Origin: RGIG7179 sp051893555
GTDB taxonomy: Bacteria; Bacillota; Clostridia; Peptostreptococcales; Anaerovoracaceae
Assembly: GCA_051893555.1 (NCBI GenBank)
Contig: JBJFHL010000022.1
Span: forward strand, 1 to 60,986
DNA: 60,986 bases
Direction: 5' to 3'
The notes beneath the pieces are model-generated. The model ran no database searches and was not told where the DNA came from. It was given only the letters and a program-made list of their open reading frames with translations. This document shows, piece after piece, positions 41,710 through 51,020 of the stretch. A program made the translations under genes and the position numbers. Each line of letters opens with the position of its first letter. Position 1 is the first letter of the stretch.

Positions 41710-42081
41710 TTACACCGTCCCTTCTGTGGTTGCGTCATCCAGAGCCATCATGTTCTGGAACTCCAGCTGAGCAGCGATATTCTGCAATGCTACTGTGCTT
41801 TCGTCCACGGTTTCTTCTGGTTCCGGCTCTGGAGTATTCATAATATCCTGAATCGCCTGAATCGCTTCTGCTTCTGTCAGACTCGCATCAATGCCATACT
41901 GAGTTCTCATAGCAGAGAGATTATACATACCAAACATAACCTCCCCGTTTACATCAGTCTCTACAATATGAGCAAACGCCAGTGATGCCGGAAAATCAGT
42001 AAGCACTCTTTCCGGCGTAGCCAGTGCAGCATTAGGATACATGTAAGTTTTTTCTCCAGTGTATTTTTCTAAGTATTTCAT
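41710..42081 (-). CDS. Phage tail-region protein of unknown function
   Basis: A 123-residue acidic protein. Nothing catalytic is seen; the C-terminal part has a PEPEPEETVDES linker and a helical end. Its position between the kelch-like fibre and XkdX genes suggests a fibre-associated or chaperone role. Confidence 0.6.
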   Translation of the reverse strand: MKYLEKYTGEKTYMYPNAALATPERVLTDFPASLAFAHIVETDVNGEVMFGMYNLSAMRTQYGIDASLTEAEAIQAIQDIMNTPEPEPEETVDESTVALQNIAAQLEFQNMMALDDATTEGTV

Positions 42082-42095
42082 AATTTTTCTCCTTC

Positions 42096-43217
42096 CTAAG
42101 CTATCATATAAACATCTACAGTATTTTTTGCGTTACCTGAGCTTGATGAAGCATTGTAATACCCTCCGGCGAATAATATATAATCTCCGGTCTTTGCGCT
42201 GTCCAAATAACCTCTCGCAGCAGATAATGCATTAGCAGAACTATGAACAAGAGAAGTGTCATATACATCAACGTTGTTTTTAGACATTGAACTGCTGTTA
42301 TATCCGCCTGCGAATAATGCATATTCGTCACTTGATTCCCCTGCTAACCAATATCTTCCAACAGACAATGCCGTAGGTGTACTCCTAACTAAACTCTTAT
42401 CATAGGCATCTACTACGGCACTATTACTAGACCCTCCTGCAAATAACACATAACTTCCATTAGATGCGCCTGCTAAATTAGATCTTGCAACCGATAATTC
42501 TGTAGGCGTACTCCTAACTAAGTTTTTATCATAAGCGTCTACTTTAGCACTTGCGGAACTTCCAAATCCACCAGCAAATAATGCATAATCCCCATTAGAT
42601 GCACCTGCTAAATCACGTCTAGCGACAGATAAATCCGTAGGAGTACTTCTTACTAGACTCTTATTATAAGCGTCTACTTTAGCACTTGCGGAACTTACAT
42701 ACCCACCAGCAAATAAAGCATATTCACCAACCGATTCTCCTGCTAGCTCACGTCGTGCTGTGCTCAATGCAGTAGGTGTACTACGAGTTAATGCAGAATT
42801 ATAAGCGTCTACATTACTTAAAACTGTTGATGATTTTCCACCAGCAAATAATGCATAATCCCCATTAGATGCACCTGCTAAATACATCCTCGCGACAGAC
42901 AGTGTTGACGGTCTACTTCTAACCAAACTACCATTGTAAGCACAAACTTCCTTAGAATATGCGCCATCGCTATCATACCCACCAGCAAATAAAGCATATT
43001 CACCAACCGATTCTCCTGCTAAATTATATATTTGTGTTACGAGTGAGGTAGTCGTTCCATAATAAGTCAATTCTCCACTACTCCAACACGGTCTTGCAAC
43101 TCCACCAACACCAATATACGCTGATTTGATTTTTCTGGCTACTCCGTCAATACCGATATATCCATCTTTGATTTTTCTTGCCACACCGTTTACACCGATA
43201 AATGCTCCTTTACCCAT
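42096..43217 (-). CDS. Kelch-like beta-propeller tail fibre/receptor-binding protein
   Basis: A 373-residue protein. Residues 1-50 hold three copies of IG(V/I)xGVAR(K)IK, a common clostridial phage fibre leader. The rest is seven or more kelch-like repeats of about 43 residues with GDYALFAGG or GEYALFAGG followed by VDAYxxxLVRSxPTxLSVAR. This pattern predicts a beta-propeller. The repeats are also nearly identical in DNA. As the last fibre gene with a collagen-like fibre upstream, it is a good candidate for host-receptor recognition. Confidence 0.75.
   Translation of the reverse strand: MGKGAFIGVNGVARKIKDGYIGIDGVARKIKSAYIGVGGVARPCWSSGELTYYGTTTSLVTQIYNLAGESVGEYALFAGGYDSDGAYSKEVCAYNGSLVRSRPSTLSVARMYLAGASNGDYALFAGGKSSTVLSNVDAYNSALTRSTPTALSTARRELAGESVGEYALFAGGYVSSASAKVDAYNKSLVRSTPTDLSVARRDLAGASNGDYALFAGGFGSSASAKVDAYDKNLVRSTPTELSVARSNLAGASNGSYVLFAGGSSNSAVVDAYDKSLVRSTPTALSVGRYWLAGESSDEYALFAGGYNSSSMSKNNVDVYDTSLVHSSANALSAARGYLDSAKTGDYILFAGGYYNASSSSGNAKNTVDVYMIA
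42130..43040 (-). repeat. Tandem DNA repeats encoding kelch units
   Basis: Units of about 130 bases recur with long identical stretches, for example the code for ALFAGG and for VDAY followed by LVRS. Such DNA-level identity allows unequal recombination between units. Confidence 0.75.
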
Positions 43218-43231
43218 GTAACCTCACCACC

Positions 43232-45091
43232 TTACTCATATCTGAAATACAGCTTCCCTGTTTCCAGTGCGGATGAACCTGCTGTAAGGTCGTCTGTGCC
43301 GTAGGTGTATGCCGGAGCTTTTCCTGCGAGTGCAGCATTGGTGTCTGCAGGTATATTTGACACCTTTGATTTTTCATCATTGGTGTAATCGTTGGTAGAC
43401 AGTCCTTTTCCTGTAACCTTATCAACTTTATTTGAAAGTTCTGTATTCGTGTTTGCAGGAAGGTTTGATACCTTATTTTTTTCTGTTGTGGTGTAGTCAT
43501 TGGTTGAAAGACCCTTACCGGCTACCTTATCAACCTTTGCGTCGTCTACCGCCTTTGCGGATGGGTAATGCGTGTCGTCAGCACCACTTAACGTGGTAAC
43601 AAGATTTTCTTTTGTCTGCATGCTCGCAATTTCGCCAAGATACGTATTAAACTGTGCCTCTGTCCCGGTGAACCCTCCTTCTGTGGCACTCTGAAATGCA
43701 GATTTACCATCAGCACCGGCAGGACCGGTTGCTCCTTGTGCACCGGTAGCACCCTGCGGTCCCGTTTCTCCCTGTATTCCTTGTGGACCTTGGATTCCCT
43801 GCGGACCCTGTGCACCGGTATCACCTTTTGCACCAGCTTCACCTGTATCACCTTTATCTCCCTTATCACCTTTATCTCCTTTCGGGATAGTGAAGTTAAA
43901 TACAGCATTTTCGGTCGTTCCGCTGTTCGTTACGGCAGCTGCACTTCCAGCCGCACCGGTTGTTACCGCTCCGATCTCTATTGTTCCTGACGGACCTTGA
44001 ATACCCTGAACACCTTGTGCGCCCTGCGGGCCTTGTGGTCCGGTTGCACCTTGCAGCTTTCCGACAGAAATCCAATCATTTGAATTTTCAGACCATATAT
44101 AGCACTCACCATCAGCTTGTACCATATACATCTTATCGTTTCCGGAAGGGATTGCATTCCTCAGCGCTGCAATAGTAGAATAAACATCTTCAATGAAAAG
44201 AGATTTTCCATCTTTACCGTTTGCTCCGGCAGGGCCTTGTGGGCCGGTTGGGCCTTGTTGGCCTGTCGCTCCGGTTGCACCTGTCTGGCCTTGAGGACCG
44301 GCAGGGCCTTGTAATCCGGTATCTCCCTTATCTCCTTTATCTCCCTTGTCTCCCTTCTGTCCGGTTGCCCCGGTTTCACCCTTCACACCGGCTGGACCTT
44401 GTTCGCCTTGAATACCTTGCACTCCGGCTGGGCCTTGAATACCTTGCGGTCCGCGCTCGCCTTGTACTCCCTGTGCCCCTTGCACACCTTGCACGCCTTG
44501 CGGGCCACGAATACTCATAGGCGATGGTGCAATCGCTTCATCTTGAATCTGCCAAGAAATCACACCGGCAGAGTTTACGGAAGGAACAATTACTTTTCCT
44601 GTAGGGCCTTGCTCTCCCGTTGCACCGGTATCACCCTTATCGCCTTTTTCTCCGGTATCTCCGGTATCACCTTTGTCACCTTTCAGACCGGTGATTACCG
44701 TATTCGTTCCGTCATCAGCGATATCAACACCGTTAAATTTCAGTCTGGAACGCTGCGTCATCTGCGAACCGTCTTCTTTTACGATGATGTGACCGGAAGA
44801 ACCGGTTGATTCCCAAGTTTCACCGTCAGAAGAAGTTTCGATTACTTTATCTTCGTTCAGCCTGATGAATACGATATTATCAGAGGTCACTGCTTTTTCG
44901 ATTCCGATCTCTGTGAGCGCATCAATCAGGTCGTTGAACCCTCCCATTGCAATCATCACTTTTGGCATATTATCAAAATACGCCTTCAGAGCCTCGGCTG
45001 TCATGCCATCGCTGGAAGGCGTATTCGAAAGATCTTGTATTTTTTTGGATATAAAATCCGATTCTTTGAATTTTAAGTCTTTTAGAGCCAT
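43232..45091 (-). CDS. Collagen-like tail fibre protein
   Basis: A 619-residue fibre. After an N-terminal phage-attachment region of about 130 residues come three blocks of Gly-X-Y triplets (GDKGDTGATGEQGPTG, GPQGVQGVQGAQG, and GDKGDKGDKGDTGEAG onward), separated by short globular segments such as SLFIEDVYSTIAALRNAIPSG. The C-terminal part has two copies of KVxGKGLSTNDYT, a repeat found in many clostridial phage fibres. A trimeric collagen-like shaft is inferred. It is followed by the kelch-like tip protein gene. Confidence 0.9.
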   Translation of the reverse strand: MALKDLKFKESDFISKKIQDLSNTPSSDGMTAEALKAYFDNMPKVMIAMGGFNDLIDALTEIGIEKAVTSDNIVFIRLNEDKVIETSSDGETWESTGSSGHIIVKEDGSQMTQRSRLKFNGVDIADDGTNTVITGLKGDKGDTGDTGEKGDKGDTGATGEQGPTGKVIVPSVNSAGVISWQIQDEAIAPSPMSIRGPQGVQGVQGAQGVQGERGPQGIQGPAGVQGIQGEQGPAGVKGETGATGQKGDKGDKGDKGDTGLQGPAGPQGQTGATGATGQQGPTGPQGPAGANGKDGKSLFIEDVYSTIAALRNAIPSGNDKMYMVQADGECYIWSENSNDWISVGKLQGATGPQGPQGAQGVQGIQGPSGTIEIGAVTTGAAGSAAAVTNSGTTENAVFNFTIPKGDKGDKGDKGDTGEAGAKGDTGAQGPQGIQGPQGIQGETGPQGATGAQGATGPAGADGKSAFQSATEGGFTGTEAQFNTYLGEIASMQTKENLVTTLSGADDTHYPSAKAVDDAKVDKVAGKGLSTNDYTTTEKNKVSNLPANTNTELSNKVDKVTGKGLSTNDYTNDEKSKVSNIPADTNAALAGKAPAYTYGTDDLTAGSSALETGKLYFRYE

Positions 45092-45103
45092 GGATCCTCC
45101 TTT

Positions 45104-47041
45104 CTACTTCCGATACTCGTTTCCAACTGTGTATTTCATTTTCGCAAACAGTACTGAAAATGGCTGTGGTTTTGAATTTTCAAACCGGAACTGGATGTGA
45201 AGAAGCTTCTTCCCTTTGAACTTTCCTCCAACCAGTGTAGGCGTCGCATCTGTTCGGAATGTGAAATCTTCAAAGTCAATGTCATTCCAGTCGAAATAGT
45301 TTGCGCTGGAGTCATAGTCAAAAATCAATTCCCAGATTCCATCAATATTCGCCCACACCCTGCATCCGGTATGAGCAAAAGCATTCAGTGCAATGGCAAG
45401 ATGTTTGAACGTCTTTTTCAGCTCGCTGTGATCCACATTTGCTCCGGTATAGATTTCTGCTGTTTCCCAGTAGCACGGGAATGATTCTTTCGTGATGACG
45501 GTTTTCCCATCCACAGTAATGCTTTTTTCCGTTATCCTTCCGTCGTCCGTAAACCCTCCGACGTCCTCATCAAAAAACCGCTTTACTTCGCCATTCTCTG
45601 TGCCGAAAAACAGTCTTCCGTCCATTACCTCTATCACTCGTGCCCCGATGTCTGTCCACAGATAGCATTCATACTGTCTGGTCGAGTATGGTGCATTTCG
45701 TTCATATGCTGCCTGCGCGGTGTCCAGAATATAGATTTTTGCACCGACTGCGAGCATGTAGAAGTCCTGATATTTGCAGGCGTATGCCTGGCTGAGATCC
45801 TCTTTTGCCAGTGCCGGTGAGATATAATAGGACCGCTCCTGCGAGCTCCTTTCTCCCAGCACATCAGATGGCGTCAGCGCATGTATACTTGCATCTACTG
45901 TGAGATACATCGGTTCATTCTGCAGCGTAACAAAGGTATGTTTTCCCATAGCACCTGCAGCCTCATAGTTTCCGATTGTACGGAAAACAATTGCTTTCGT
46001 ATTTTCATCGTATGTACCTGAACGCAGAATTGCATTCCCGTCATTGGCAGCTCCGTCTTTGTAAGTAATCAGATTTCCATTCAGAACCGAATAACCCATG
46101 ATGGAACTGTCATCCTGTCCAAGGATTGAATACCAGATATCCCCGAAATATGTCGGATCGTTCGATTTGCAGTACCAGTCATAATTCGGAAAATCCGGAT
46201 TTCCTGCCACAAACATGCGGTCCCTCTGGCCGTTCATTCCGTACAGTGTACAGATATCACATCGTTTTACCCTGTCTGCGTATCCTTTCACCGTCTTTGC
46301 ATACGTTACATACAGGTTATCTACACCAGTTACCGGCGTCGCTCTTGCTTCCGTCAGTGTGAAGATTCCAAGTGTCCTGTCTACCGTGAAGTCCGTATTT
46401 TCTATCAGTGTGTCGAAGTTTGCCTCTTCATTCAGTGCCTTTATGACAACCTCTGTCTCGTCAATGTCTGTCTGACCAAGCTGGAATGTGGTATGGGTCT
46501 CATCCCCTGTGAACCGTTCCGTGCGCTTTGGCTGCAGCATGTTCACCGGTTCTAATGACGTGCCGCCTCCATCATAGGTCTTTGCAATGGTCGTTGTCGG
46601 AATGTATGCTGCATCACTTATGCTGCATACTGTCTCTCCGTCGTAAACCAGAATGTCTGCTCCATCCAGAATGTATAGCTTGGAGCTGATCTGCCTTGAC
46701 ATTGAAAGATGATCATTTGCCGCAGCGTATAAAAGCGAGGTATCTTCGGTATCCGGAAGATATTCGTACAGATTTGTTCCTGCATGGATTAGATACTTTG
46801 TCCCAGATGGTCTTTTCAGCGTATGAAATCCGTTTATTGCTCCATCCAGTACTGCAATCGTCTCATATCCATGGCGTTTTCTGTTTGTCCCTACCGTATC
46901 CCGGATCATATTTACACACATCGGAGATCTGGTAAGATCTACGTTCGATGGCGCGTTTCTCAGGTCGATGCCAAGAAAGCTCTTTATCTTCAGTGCATAT
47001 GTGGTCTTCGGTTTTGGTGCCTCCACTATTCCCACCCCCAT
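45104..47041 (-). CDS. Tail hub/nozzle beta-propeller protein
   Basis: A 645-residue protein. The start (IKSFLGIDLRNAPSNVDLTRSPMCVNMIRD, then RKRHGYETI) is typical of a phage tail-nozzle or stabilisation protein, and the repeated hydrophobic strand patterns fit a beta-propeller. In short-tailed phages this type of protein forms the lower tail tube. It overlaps the upstream adaptor gene by 16 bases. Confidence 0.7.
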   Translation of the reverse strand: MGVGIVEAPKPKTTYALKIKSFLGIDLRNAPSNVDLTRSPMCVNMIRDTVGTNRKRHGYETIAVLDGAINGFHTLKRPSGTKYLIHAGTNLYEYLPDTEDTSLLYAAANDHLSMSRQISSKLYILDGADILVYDGETVCSISDAAYIPTTTIAKTYDGGGTSLEPVNMLQPKRTERFTGDETHTTFQLGQTDIDETEVVIKALNEEANFDTLIENTDFTVDRTLGIFTLTEARATPVTGVDNLYVTYAKTVKGYADRVKRCDICTLYGMNGQRDRMFVAGNPDFPNYDWYCKSNDPTYFGDIWYSILGQDDSSIMGYSVLNGNLITYKDGAANDGNAILRSGTYDENTKAIVFRTIGNYEAAGAMGKHTFVTLQNEPMYLTVDASIHALTPSDVLGERSSQERSYYISPALAKEDLSQAYACKYQDFYMLAVGAKIYILDTAQAAYERNAPYSTRQYECYLWTDIGARVIEVMDGRLFFGTENGEVKRFFDEDVGGFTDDGRITEKSITVDGKTVITKESFPCYWETAEIYTGANVDHSELKKTFKHLAIALNAFAHTGCRVWANIDGIWELIFDYDSSANYFDWNDIDFEDFTFRTDATPTLVGGKFKGKKLLHIQFRFENSKPQPFSVLFAKMKYTVGNEYRK

Positions 47042-47940
47042 ACATCTTCAAATGTGGATTTTCCCTGCTTCACGGTAGGCACCAGCTTCTGTTTTGCCTC
47101 TTCATACTGCTGGCGGAAGTAGTAGGCTGTCGATGTATCATCATCCTCATAAAGCTCCGATGCGATGTATACCGGCAGCAGATTTGCTACCTCCGGATCC
47201 AGTGTCAGCTCCTGGCTGTCCAGTGTCTCTTCCGTGATGGTCTGCGGATAGGCAAAATAGTGCACTTTATACACTCCCGGGTGCAGTCCGTTTAGGATCA
47301 GCGTGCTGTCACCTTCCCACTCCCAGTCCTGGTTTTTCTCATAGAGTCTGTCGTTTGATTCGAGCACCACATCATATGTCACGAGTCGGAAGAAATCGTC
47401 TGCCATTTCCTTCAGGTCATATCTTCGGTGTTCGCTATACTCCCATACGTCTTCATCTGTTTCGAAGTTTACATCATACAGCGCAGCGCTTCTGAACTGG
47501 TACGGATAATCCCCGGAAAAAACGATTCTGACCGGTTTTTCCTCTTCATTGTCCAGTTTTCCCTTTACGACCTGAAAACCCGTCTGCGACGTGGTTTCGC
47601 GTGTCACAGCAAGCGTTTCTCCTACATACACCTTCACCACCGCTTTTCCGGAGACTTCGCAGTAATATGCTTTTGCCATCGGTCCTTCGACTTCGATGTC
47701 CGTATTCAGGTGCTGCCGGATGGCTGTATCCACTTCAACGATGCTTTGCACATCCGGCACCATAATGGACATGGACTTTATAATAAATTTGCCTGCTGTC
47801 GCAAGGTCCTGCAGGCCTCTGTTTGCCACCGGTATCATGGCATTCAGATAATCCTTGGTGTTTCTCGTTGGCGTCAGGCTCGTGATAGCAGGATCAATCT
47901 TTTTCAGCGCTGCAAGTTTTACATCATACCATGTTACCAT
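47026..47940 (-). CDS. Head-tail adaptor / tail tubular protein
   Basis: A 304-residue protein. The C-terminal LDPEVANLLPVYIASELYEDDDTSTAYYFRQQYEEAKQKL is the helical pattern of adaptor (gp11/P22 gp4-type) proteins that bind under the portal. The middle forms beta strands. Genome position two genes after the capsid, and before the hub protein, supports the call. Confidence 0.75.
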   Translation of the reverse strand: MVTWYDVKLAALKKIDPAITSLTPTRNTKDYLNAMIPVANRGLQDLATAGKFIIKSMSIMVPDVQSIVEVDTAIRQHLNTDIEVEGPMAKAYYCEVSGKAVVKVYVGETLAVTRETTSQTGFQVVKGKLDNEEEKPVRIVFSGDYPYQFRSAALYDVNFETDEDVWEYSEHRRYDLKEMADDFFRLVTYDVVLESNDRLYEKNQDWEWEGDSTLILNGLHPGVYKVHYFAYPQTITEETLDSQELTLDPEVANLLPVYIASELYEDDDTSTAYYFRQQYEEAKQKLVPTVKQGKSTFEDVWGWE

Positions 47941-47949
47941 CGCCTTCTC

Positions 47950-48330
47950 CTATTCTTCGGTTTCCTCTTCCGGTCCGTTTCCCGTTTCTTCTTCTTCCTG
48001 ATCTGCCGTAGTCTGCGGATCAATTTCCACTTCTTCCGCAGCAATTCTTTCGACGAGTTCTGCCTTTGTGCCGAATGTGTATAGTCCCATATCCTTTGCC
48101 AGTTTTTTCAGTTCTTTCACGCTCAATTTTTCCAGATCCTGTGGATTCAGGTTTGCTTTTACGCATCCTGCTGCGCCCTCGGATGCTGCCACTGCGGCTT
48201 CTGTCTTTTCCTTCGGGCACCAGAGTTCCGACAGATACGTTCCATCCTGATTTACTTCTACGACTACGAATGCTCTTCCGCCATCTTCAAACAGATCACC
48301 TTTTTTCAGTCCTTTTCTTAAACTTTCCAT
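47950..48330 (-). CDS. Small phage protein with a SAP/HeH-like motif
   Basis: A 126-residue protein with a beta-rich N-terminal part and a helix-extended-helix segment (LEKLSVKELKKLAKDMGL, then TKAELVERI, about residues 66-98) of the SAP/HeH type that can bind nucleic acid, followed by an acidic tail. Such proteins are common right after the capsid gene. The role is not known. Confidence 0.7.
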   Translation of the reverse strand: MESLRKGLKKGDLFEDGGRAFVVVEVNQDGTYLSELWCPKEKTEAAVAASEGAAGCVKANLNPQDLEKLSVKELKKLAKDMGLYTFGTKAELVERIAAEEVEIDPQTTADQEEEETGNGPEEETEE

Positions 48331-48354
48331 GCTCTTTCTCCTTTTTCAAAAATC

Positions 48355-48383
48355 GACAAAACAGGGAGGCAATTCGCCTCCCC
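48355..48383 (-). terminator. Terminator after the major capsid gene
   Basis: GGGAGGC (48364-48370) pairs with GCCTCCC (48376-48382); on the minus strand it is followed by TGTTTTG. It probably reduces read-through from the highly expressed capsid gene. Confidence 0.65.
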
Positions 48384-48389
48384 AAGTTC

Positions 48390-49397
48390 TTAAGCTAATG
48401 TGGTTCCGGATTCTGCTCCGCCAAGTGCGATGCCTCTCCAGTCGTTGAAGCCTGCAGAGAGTCTTGCTCTGCCCTTCCATACATTGTCGTCCGTGTTCTG
48501 GTCGATGTACGAAGTGACTGCAAGCTTCACGCGGTCATACCACACTGCGGTCTTGTAGTCTTCATTGTACTGCGAGGACATCATCATCCATGGTGCAGAT
48601 ACCGATCCGATGAACTGATTCAGATAGGACCATACGATGACGTTCCAGCGCCCGAACTGGAAGTTGAACCCATTGTTTGCCGTATCCGGATCCTTGTCGG
48701 CGCCGATTGCTGCAAATACCGCTTTTTTCAGGTCCGCGTTGTTCGGGATGATGATGGTGTCCGGAATCACCGCAAGGATATTCCCGTTGTCATCCTTAAA
48801 ATTCTGCATGCTGGCTTCCACCCTTGCCATGGCGTCCACAGAGAATGCATTGGTAAAGATGTTGCTCTGGTTTGCCGTTCCTCCTGTGACGGAAGTATGC
48901 GCGGTATGAAACAGTGCAAGTCCATCGTTTGCCGTGGTGTCAAAGGCCTTTCCTCTGAACTTCATGGAGCTTTTCCCCTGTACCGCAGCGCCGAGCATGG
49001 CAGAGCCGAACAGTTCCCTTGTGCGGTAATAGCCTGTCAGAAATGCAGTTGGTTTCTGCTTCAGGTTCATCACCTTGGAATCTTCCACCATTTCCTGCGT
49101 GATTGCAAAGCTGTCCTTGAATGTTTCATGCTGGATTACCTTGGAATAGCCTTCCTGCATTTCATCCTTCGGATATGCTCCACCTTCACCGACCGGAGAA
49201 AATCCGTGCATGGATGTCATGCCGGTGAGCTTTTCCGCGAAGTTTTTTGAATTCTCTGTAGAGAAGATTTTGTCCACCACGGACATGTTTTCGAATGCTT
49301 CTGCTTTCTTTTCCATGAACATTCTGATCGGCACCTGTGATTTGCCGAAAATGCTGTCGTTTACGCCAGAACCCTGGCTGAAAGTAATACCTGCCAT
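48390..49397 (-). CDS. Major capsid protein (Mu gpT-like)
   Basis: A 335-residue capsid protein of the Mu gpT-like/HK97-fold group common in clostridial phages: FKDSFAITQEMVEDSKVM, GYYRTRELFGSAML, PDTIIIPNNADLKKAVFAAIGADKDP, GRWNVIVWSYLNQFIG and KGRARLSAGFNDWRGIALGG. It assembles the head shell with help from the scaffold encoded upstream. Confidence 0.9.
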   Translation of the reverse strand: MAGITFSQGSGVNDSIFGKSQVPIRMFMEKKAEAFENMSVVDKIFSTENSKNFAEKLTGMTSMHGFSPVGEGGAYPKDEMQEGYSKVIQHETFKDSFAITQEMVEDSKVMNLKQKPTAFLTGYYRTRELFGSAMLGAAVQGKSSMKFRGKAFDTTANDGLALFHTAHTSVTGGTANQSNIFTNAFSVDAMARVEASMQNFKDDNGNILAVIPDTIIIPNNADLKKAVFAAIGADKDPDTANNGFNFQFGRWNVIVWSYLNQFIGSVSAPWMMMSSQYNEDYKTAVWYDRVKLAVTSYIDQNTDDNVWKGRARLSAGFNDWRGIALGGAESGTTLA

Positions 49398-49409
49398 GTC
49401 TTATCCCTC

Positions 49410-49799
49410 CTAAAATTTCACCAGTACGGCATCCCCTGCCGCCTGTTCTTCCGTCATGAATCCTGTGATCTGTGCCACGCCGCTGGCGGTCGTTGCAGTC
49501 ACCCGGATTCCGTCCGCATCAATGGTTACTTTGTTTCCGATTTTCAGTGCAGATCCTGCTTCTGAAAGTTTGGCTTCGTAGGTTTCTCCCTTCAGTACCC
49601 GGATTGCCTGTACGTACTGCCCGGCTTCGCCTTTTTTCTCTGACATGCAGATGTATTCCGGCGTCGCAGTGGCCCCTACCTTTGCCGCAGCGCCTGCAGA
49701 AACGACCAGCCCCATGCCGATTTTGTATTCCGTTCCGGCTGCACACGGCAGATTTTCCAGCGCCGGAATGCTGGCATTCTGTGATGTATGTAATTTCAT
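49410..49799 (-). CDS. Head decoration-type protein
   Basis: A 129-residue protein with beta-strand character (KIGMGLVVSAGAAAKV, TPEYICMSEK, GNKVTIDADGIRVT), fitting a capsid decoration or stabilising protein. The ATG at 49799 overlaps the upstream stop (TAATG) and has GGAGGAAAGAAGTA before it; a longer reading from 49979 in this frame is a shadow of the small gene upstream. Confidence 0.7.
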   Translation of the reverse strand: MKLHTSQNASIPALENLPCAAGTEYKIGMGLVVSAGAAAKVGATATPEYICMSEKKGEAGQYVQAIRVLKGETYEAKLSEAGSALKIGNKVTIDADGIRVTATTASGVAQITGFMTEEQAAGDAVLVKF

Positions 49800-49939
49800 T
49801 ACTTCTTTCCTCCTTTTCCGGTTCTCAGGTCTTCCCCTTTGGTCACCTTTCCACCTTTTCCTTTCTCCGCCGGAAAGATTGCCTTTACTTCCTGCGTCCC
49901 TGCGTTGCTGATTTTCCCTGCATATGTCGGTTTCTTCAT
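49799..49939 (-). CDS. Small basic phage protein (46 aa)
   Basis: A 46-residue, lysine- and glycine-rich protein (MKKPTYAGKISNAGTQEVKA, ending in KGGKK), read from the ATG at 49939 with a GGAGAAAGACA site. Its TAA overlaps the next ATG. Unknown function; the basic tail could bind DNA or the acidic scaffold. Confidence 0.7.
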   Translation of the reverse strand: MKKPTYAGKISNAGTQEVKAIFPAEKGKGGKVTKGEDLRTGKGGKK

Positions 49940-49953
49940 TGTCTTTCTCCTTT

Positions 49954-50763
49954 CTATCTGTGGTTTTTGCACCACGCATTGATTTCCTTGCTCGTCATAC
50001 CCATTTCTTTGCAGAGGCTTATTTCCTCAGCTGATAATACCGATCCGCCTCCGCCAATTCCGCCGTTTACCTGCGACATATGGCTTCGGTTGTCCGTTTT
50101 TGGGATGCGAGCCTGCTTTCCTGCGACTACCTGATAGGCTTTATCGATGTGCATTCCGCCTTTGACCAAAGCGTCAAAAACCTCCTGCTGATCTCCCAGG
50201 TTTCTCAGATCTGCAATGCTTCTGATCTCCGGATTGATCTTCTGGATGTTCCGAAGCTCTGCATTGAACATGTCCTGATTGCGTTGCTGCACCAAAAGAT
50301 CCGCAAGGCGGCGTGCCTGCACGACCGCAGGGTGGTTATTGATTCTTTCGTCAAATTCCCTCTGCTCTGCTTCCCGCGTGCTTCGCACGTCTTCTGCTGT
50401 CTGTCCTGTTCTGGTTGCGGTGATCGCATCCGCAATATCCTGTGCGGACCCGTCATAGCCATATCCCTTCAGCGCATTTCTCAGGATGTTCAGATCTGCA
50501 GACAGACGTGCATTCTCTTCCTCTGCCTTTCTGGCCTGCGCTTCCGCCTGCTTTCTTGCCGCAGCTGCTGCCTGATTTTCTGCCCAGCTCTGTGGATGGG
50601 GTGCGGGTCCATCTACATCCAGATCCTCTGCCTCTCCGGCAGGCTCTCCTTCTGTTCCTTCGTCCGTCACATCACCGGCTGTCTGGTCCACGACTCCAGA
50701 CTGACCTTCGTCTTCGACTTCCTCTTCCAGGTCATCAAATAAAGTGTTTTCAAAATTGTCCAT
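49954..50763 (-). CDS. Capsid scaffolding protein
   Basis: A 269-residue acidic, largely helical protein (FDDLEEEVEDEGQ at the start; AAAARKQAEAQARKAEEENARLSADL coiled coil; GGGGSVLSAEEISLCKEMGM near the end). It lies between the portal and capsid genes, and composition and position match a scaffold that shapes the procapsid and is then released. Confidence 0.78.
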   Translation of the reverse strand: MDNFENTLFDDLEEEVEDEGQSGVVDQTAGDVTDEGTEGEPAGEAEDLDVDGPAPHPQSWAENQAAAAARKQAEAQARKAEEENARLSADLNILRNALKGYGYDGSAQDIADAITATRTGQTAEDVRSTREAEQREFDERINNHPAVVQARRLADLLVQQRNQDMFNAELRNIQKINPEIRSIADLRNLGDQQEVFDALVKGGMHIDKAYQVVAGKQARIPKTDNRSHMSQVNGGIGGGGSVLSAEEISLCKEMGMTSKEINAWCKNHR

Positions 50764-50792
50764 CTTCTGTTCCTTTCCGGCATTCGCCTTGC

Positions 50793-51020
50793 TTATTTTT
50801 CAAGAGGATTTCCCTCTTTTCCGCTGTTTTCGGAGTTGTAGTATTCTTCCTCTACATCCGTTTCATCGAAGATATTCACTCGGCGTTCCCCGATGTCTTT
50901 TCCGCAGTTTGCGCATAACGGGTTGTTGCAGGTAAACACCTGCACCCAAAGTGTTCGGTCTTTCTCCTTTTTCGGCGTTCCGCGGCGCACAATCGGCGCC
51001 ACATTACATGAACATTTCAT
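50793..51020 (-). CDS. Small Cys-rich (zinc-ribbon-like) phage protein
   Basis: A 75-residue protein with CSC near the start and CNNPLCANCG in the middle, which may bind one zinc ion. It overlaps the portal stop by 17 bases, implying coupled translation. Function unknown. Confidence 0.7.
   Translation of the reverse strand: MKCSCNVAPIVRRGTPKKEKDRTLWVQVFTCNNPLCANCGKDIGERRVNIFDETDVEEEYYNSENSGKEGNPLEK

Noticed and set aside
42130..43040. Regularly spaced DNA repeats that look like a CRISPR array
   Set aside because: Units are about 130 bases, stay in one frame, and encode kelch-like blades; there are no short palindromic repeats with unique spacers and no cas genes.
43600..44680. Tandem GC-rich repeats
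   Set aside because: They are the codons of Gly-X-Y collagen-like triplets in the fibre gene, not a separate repeat element.
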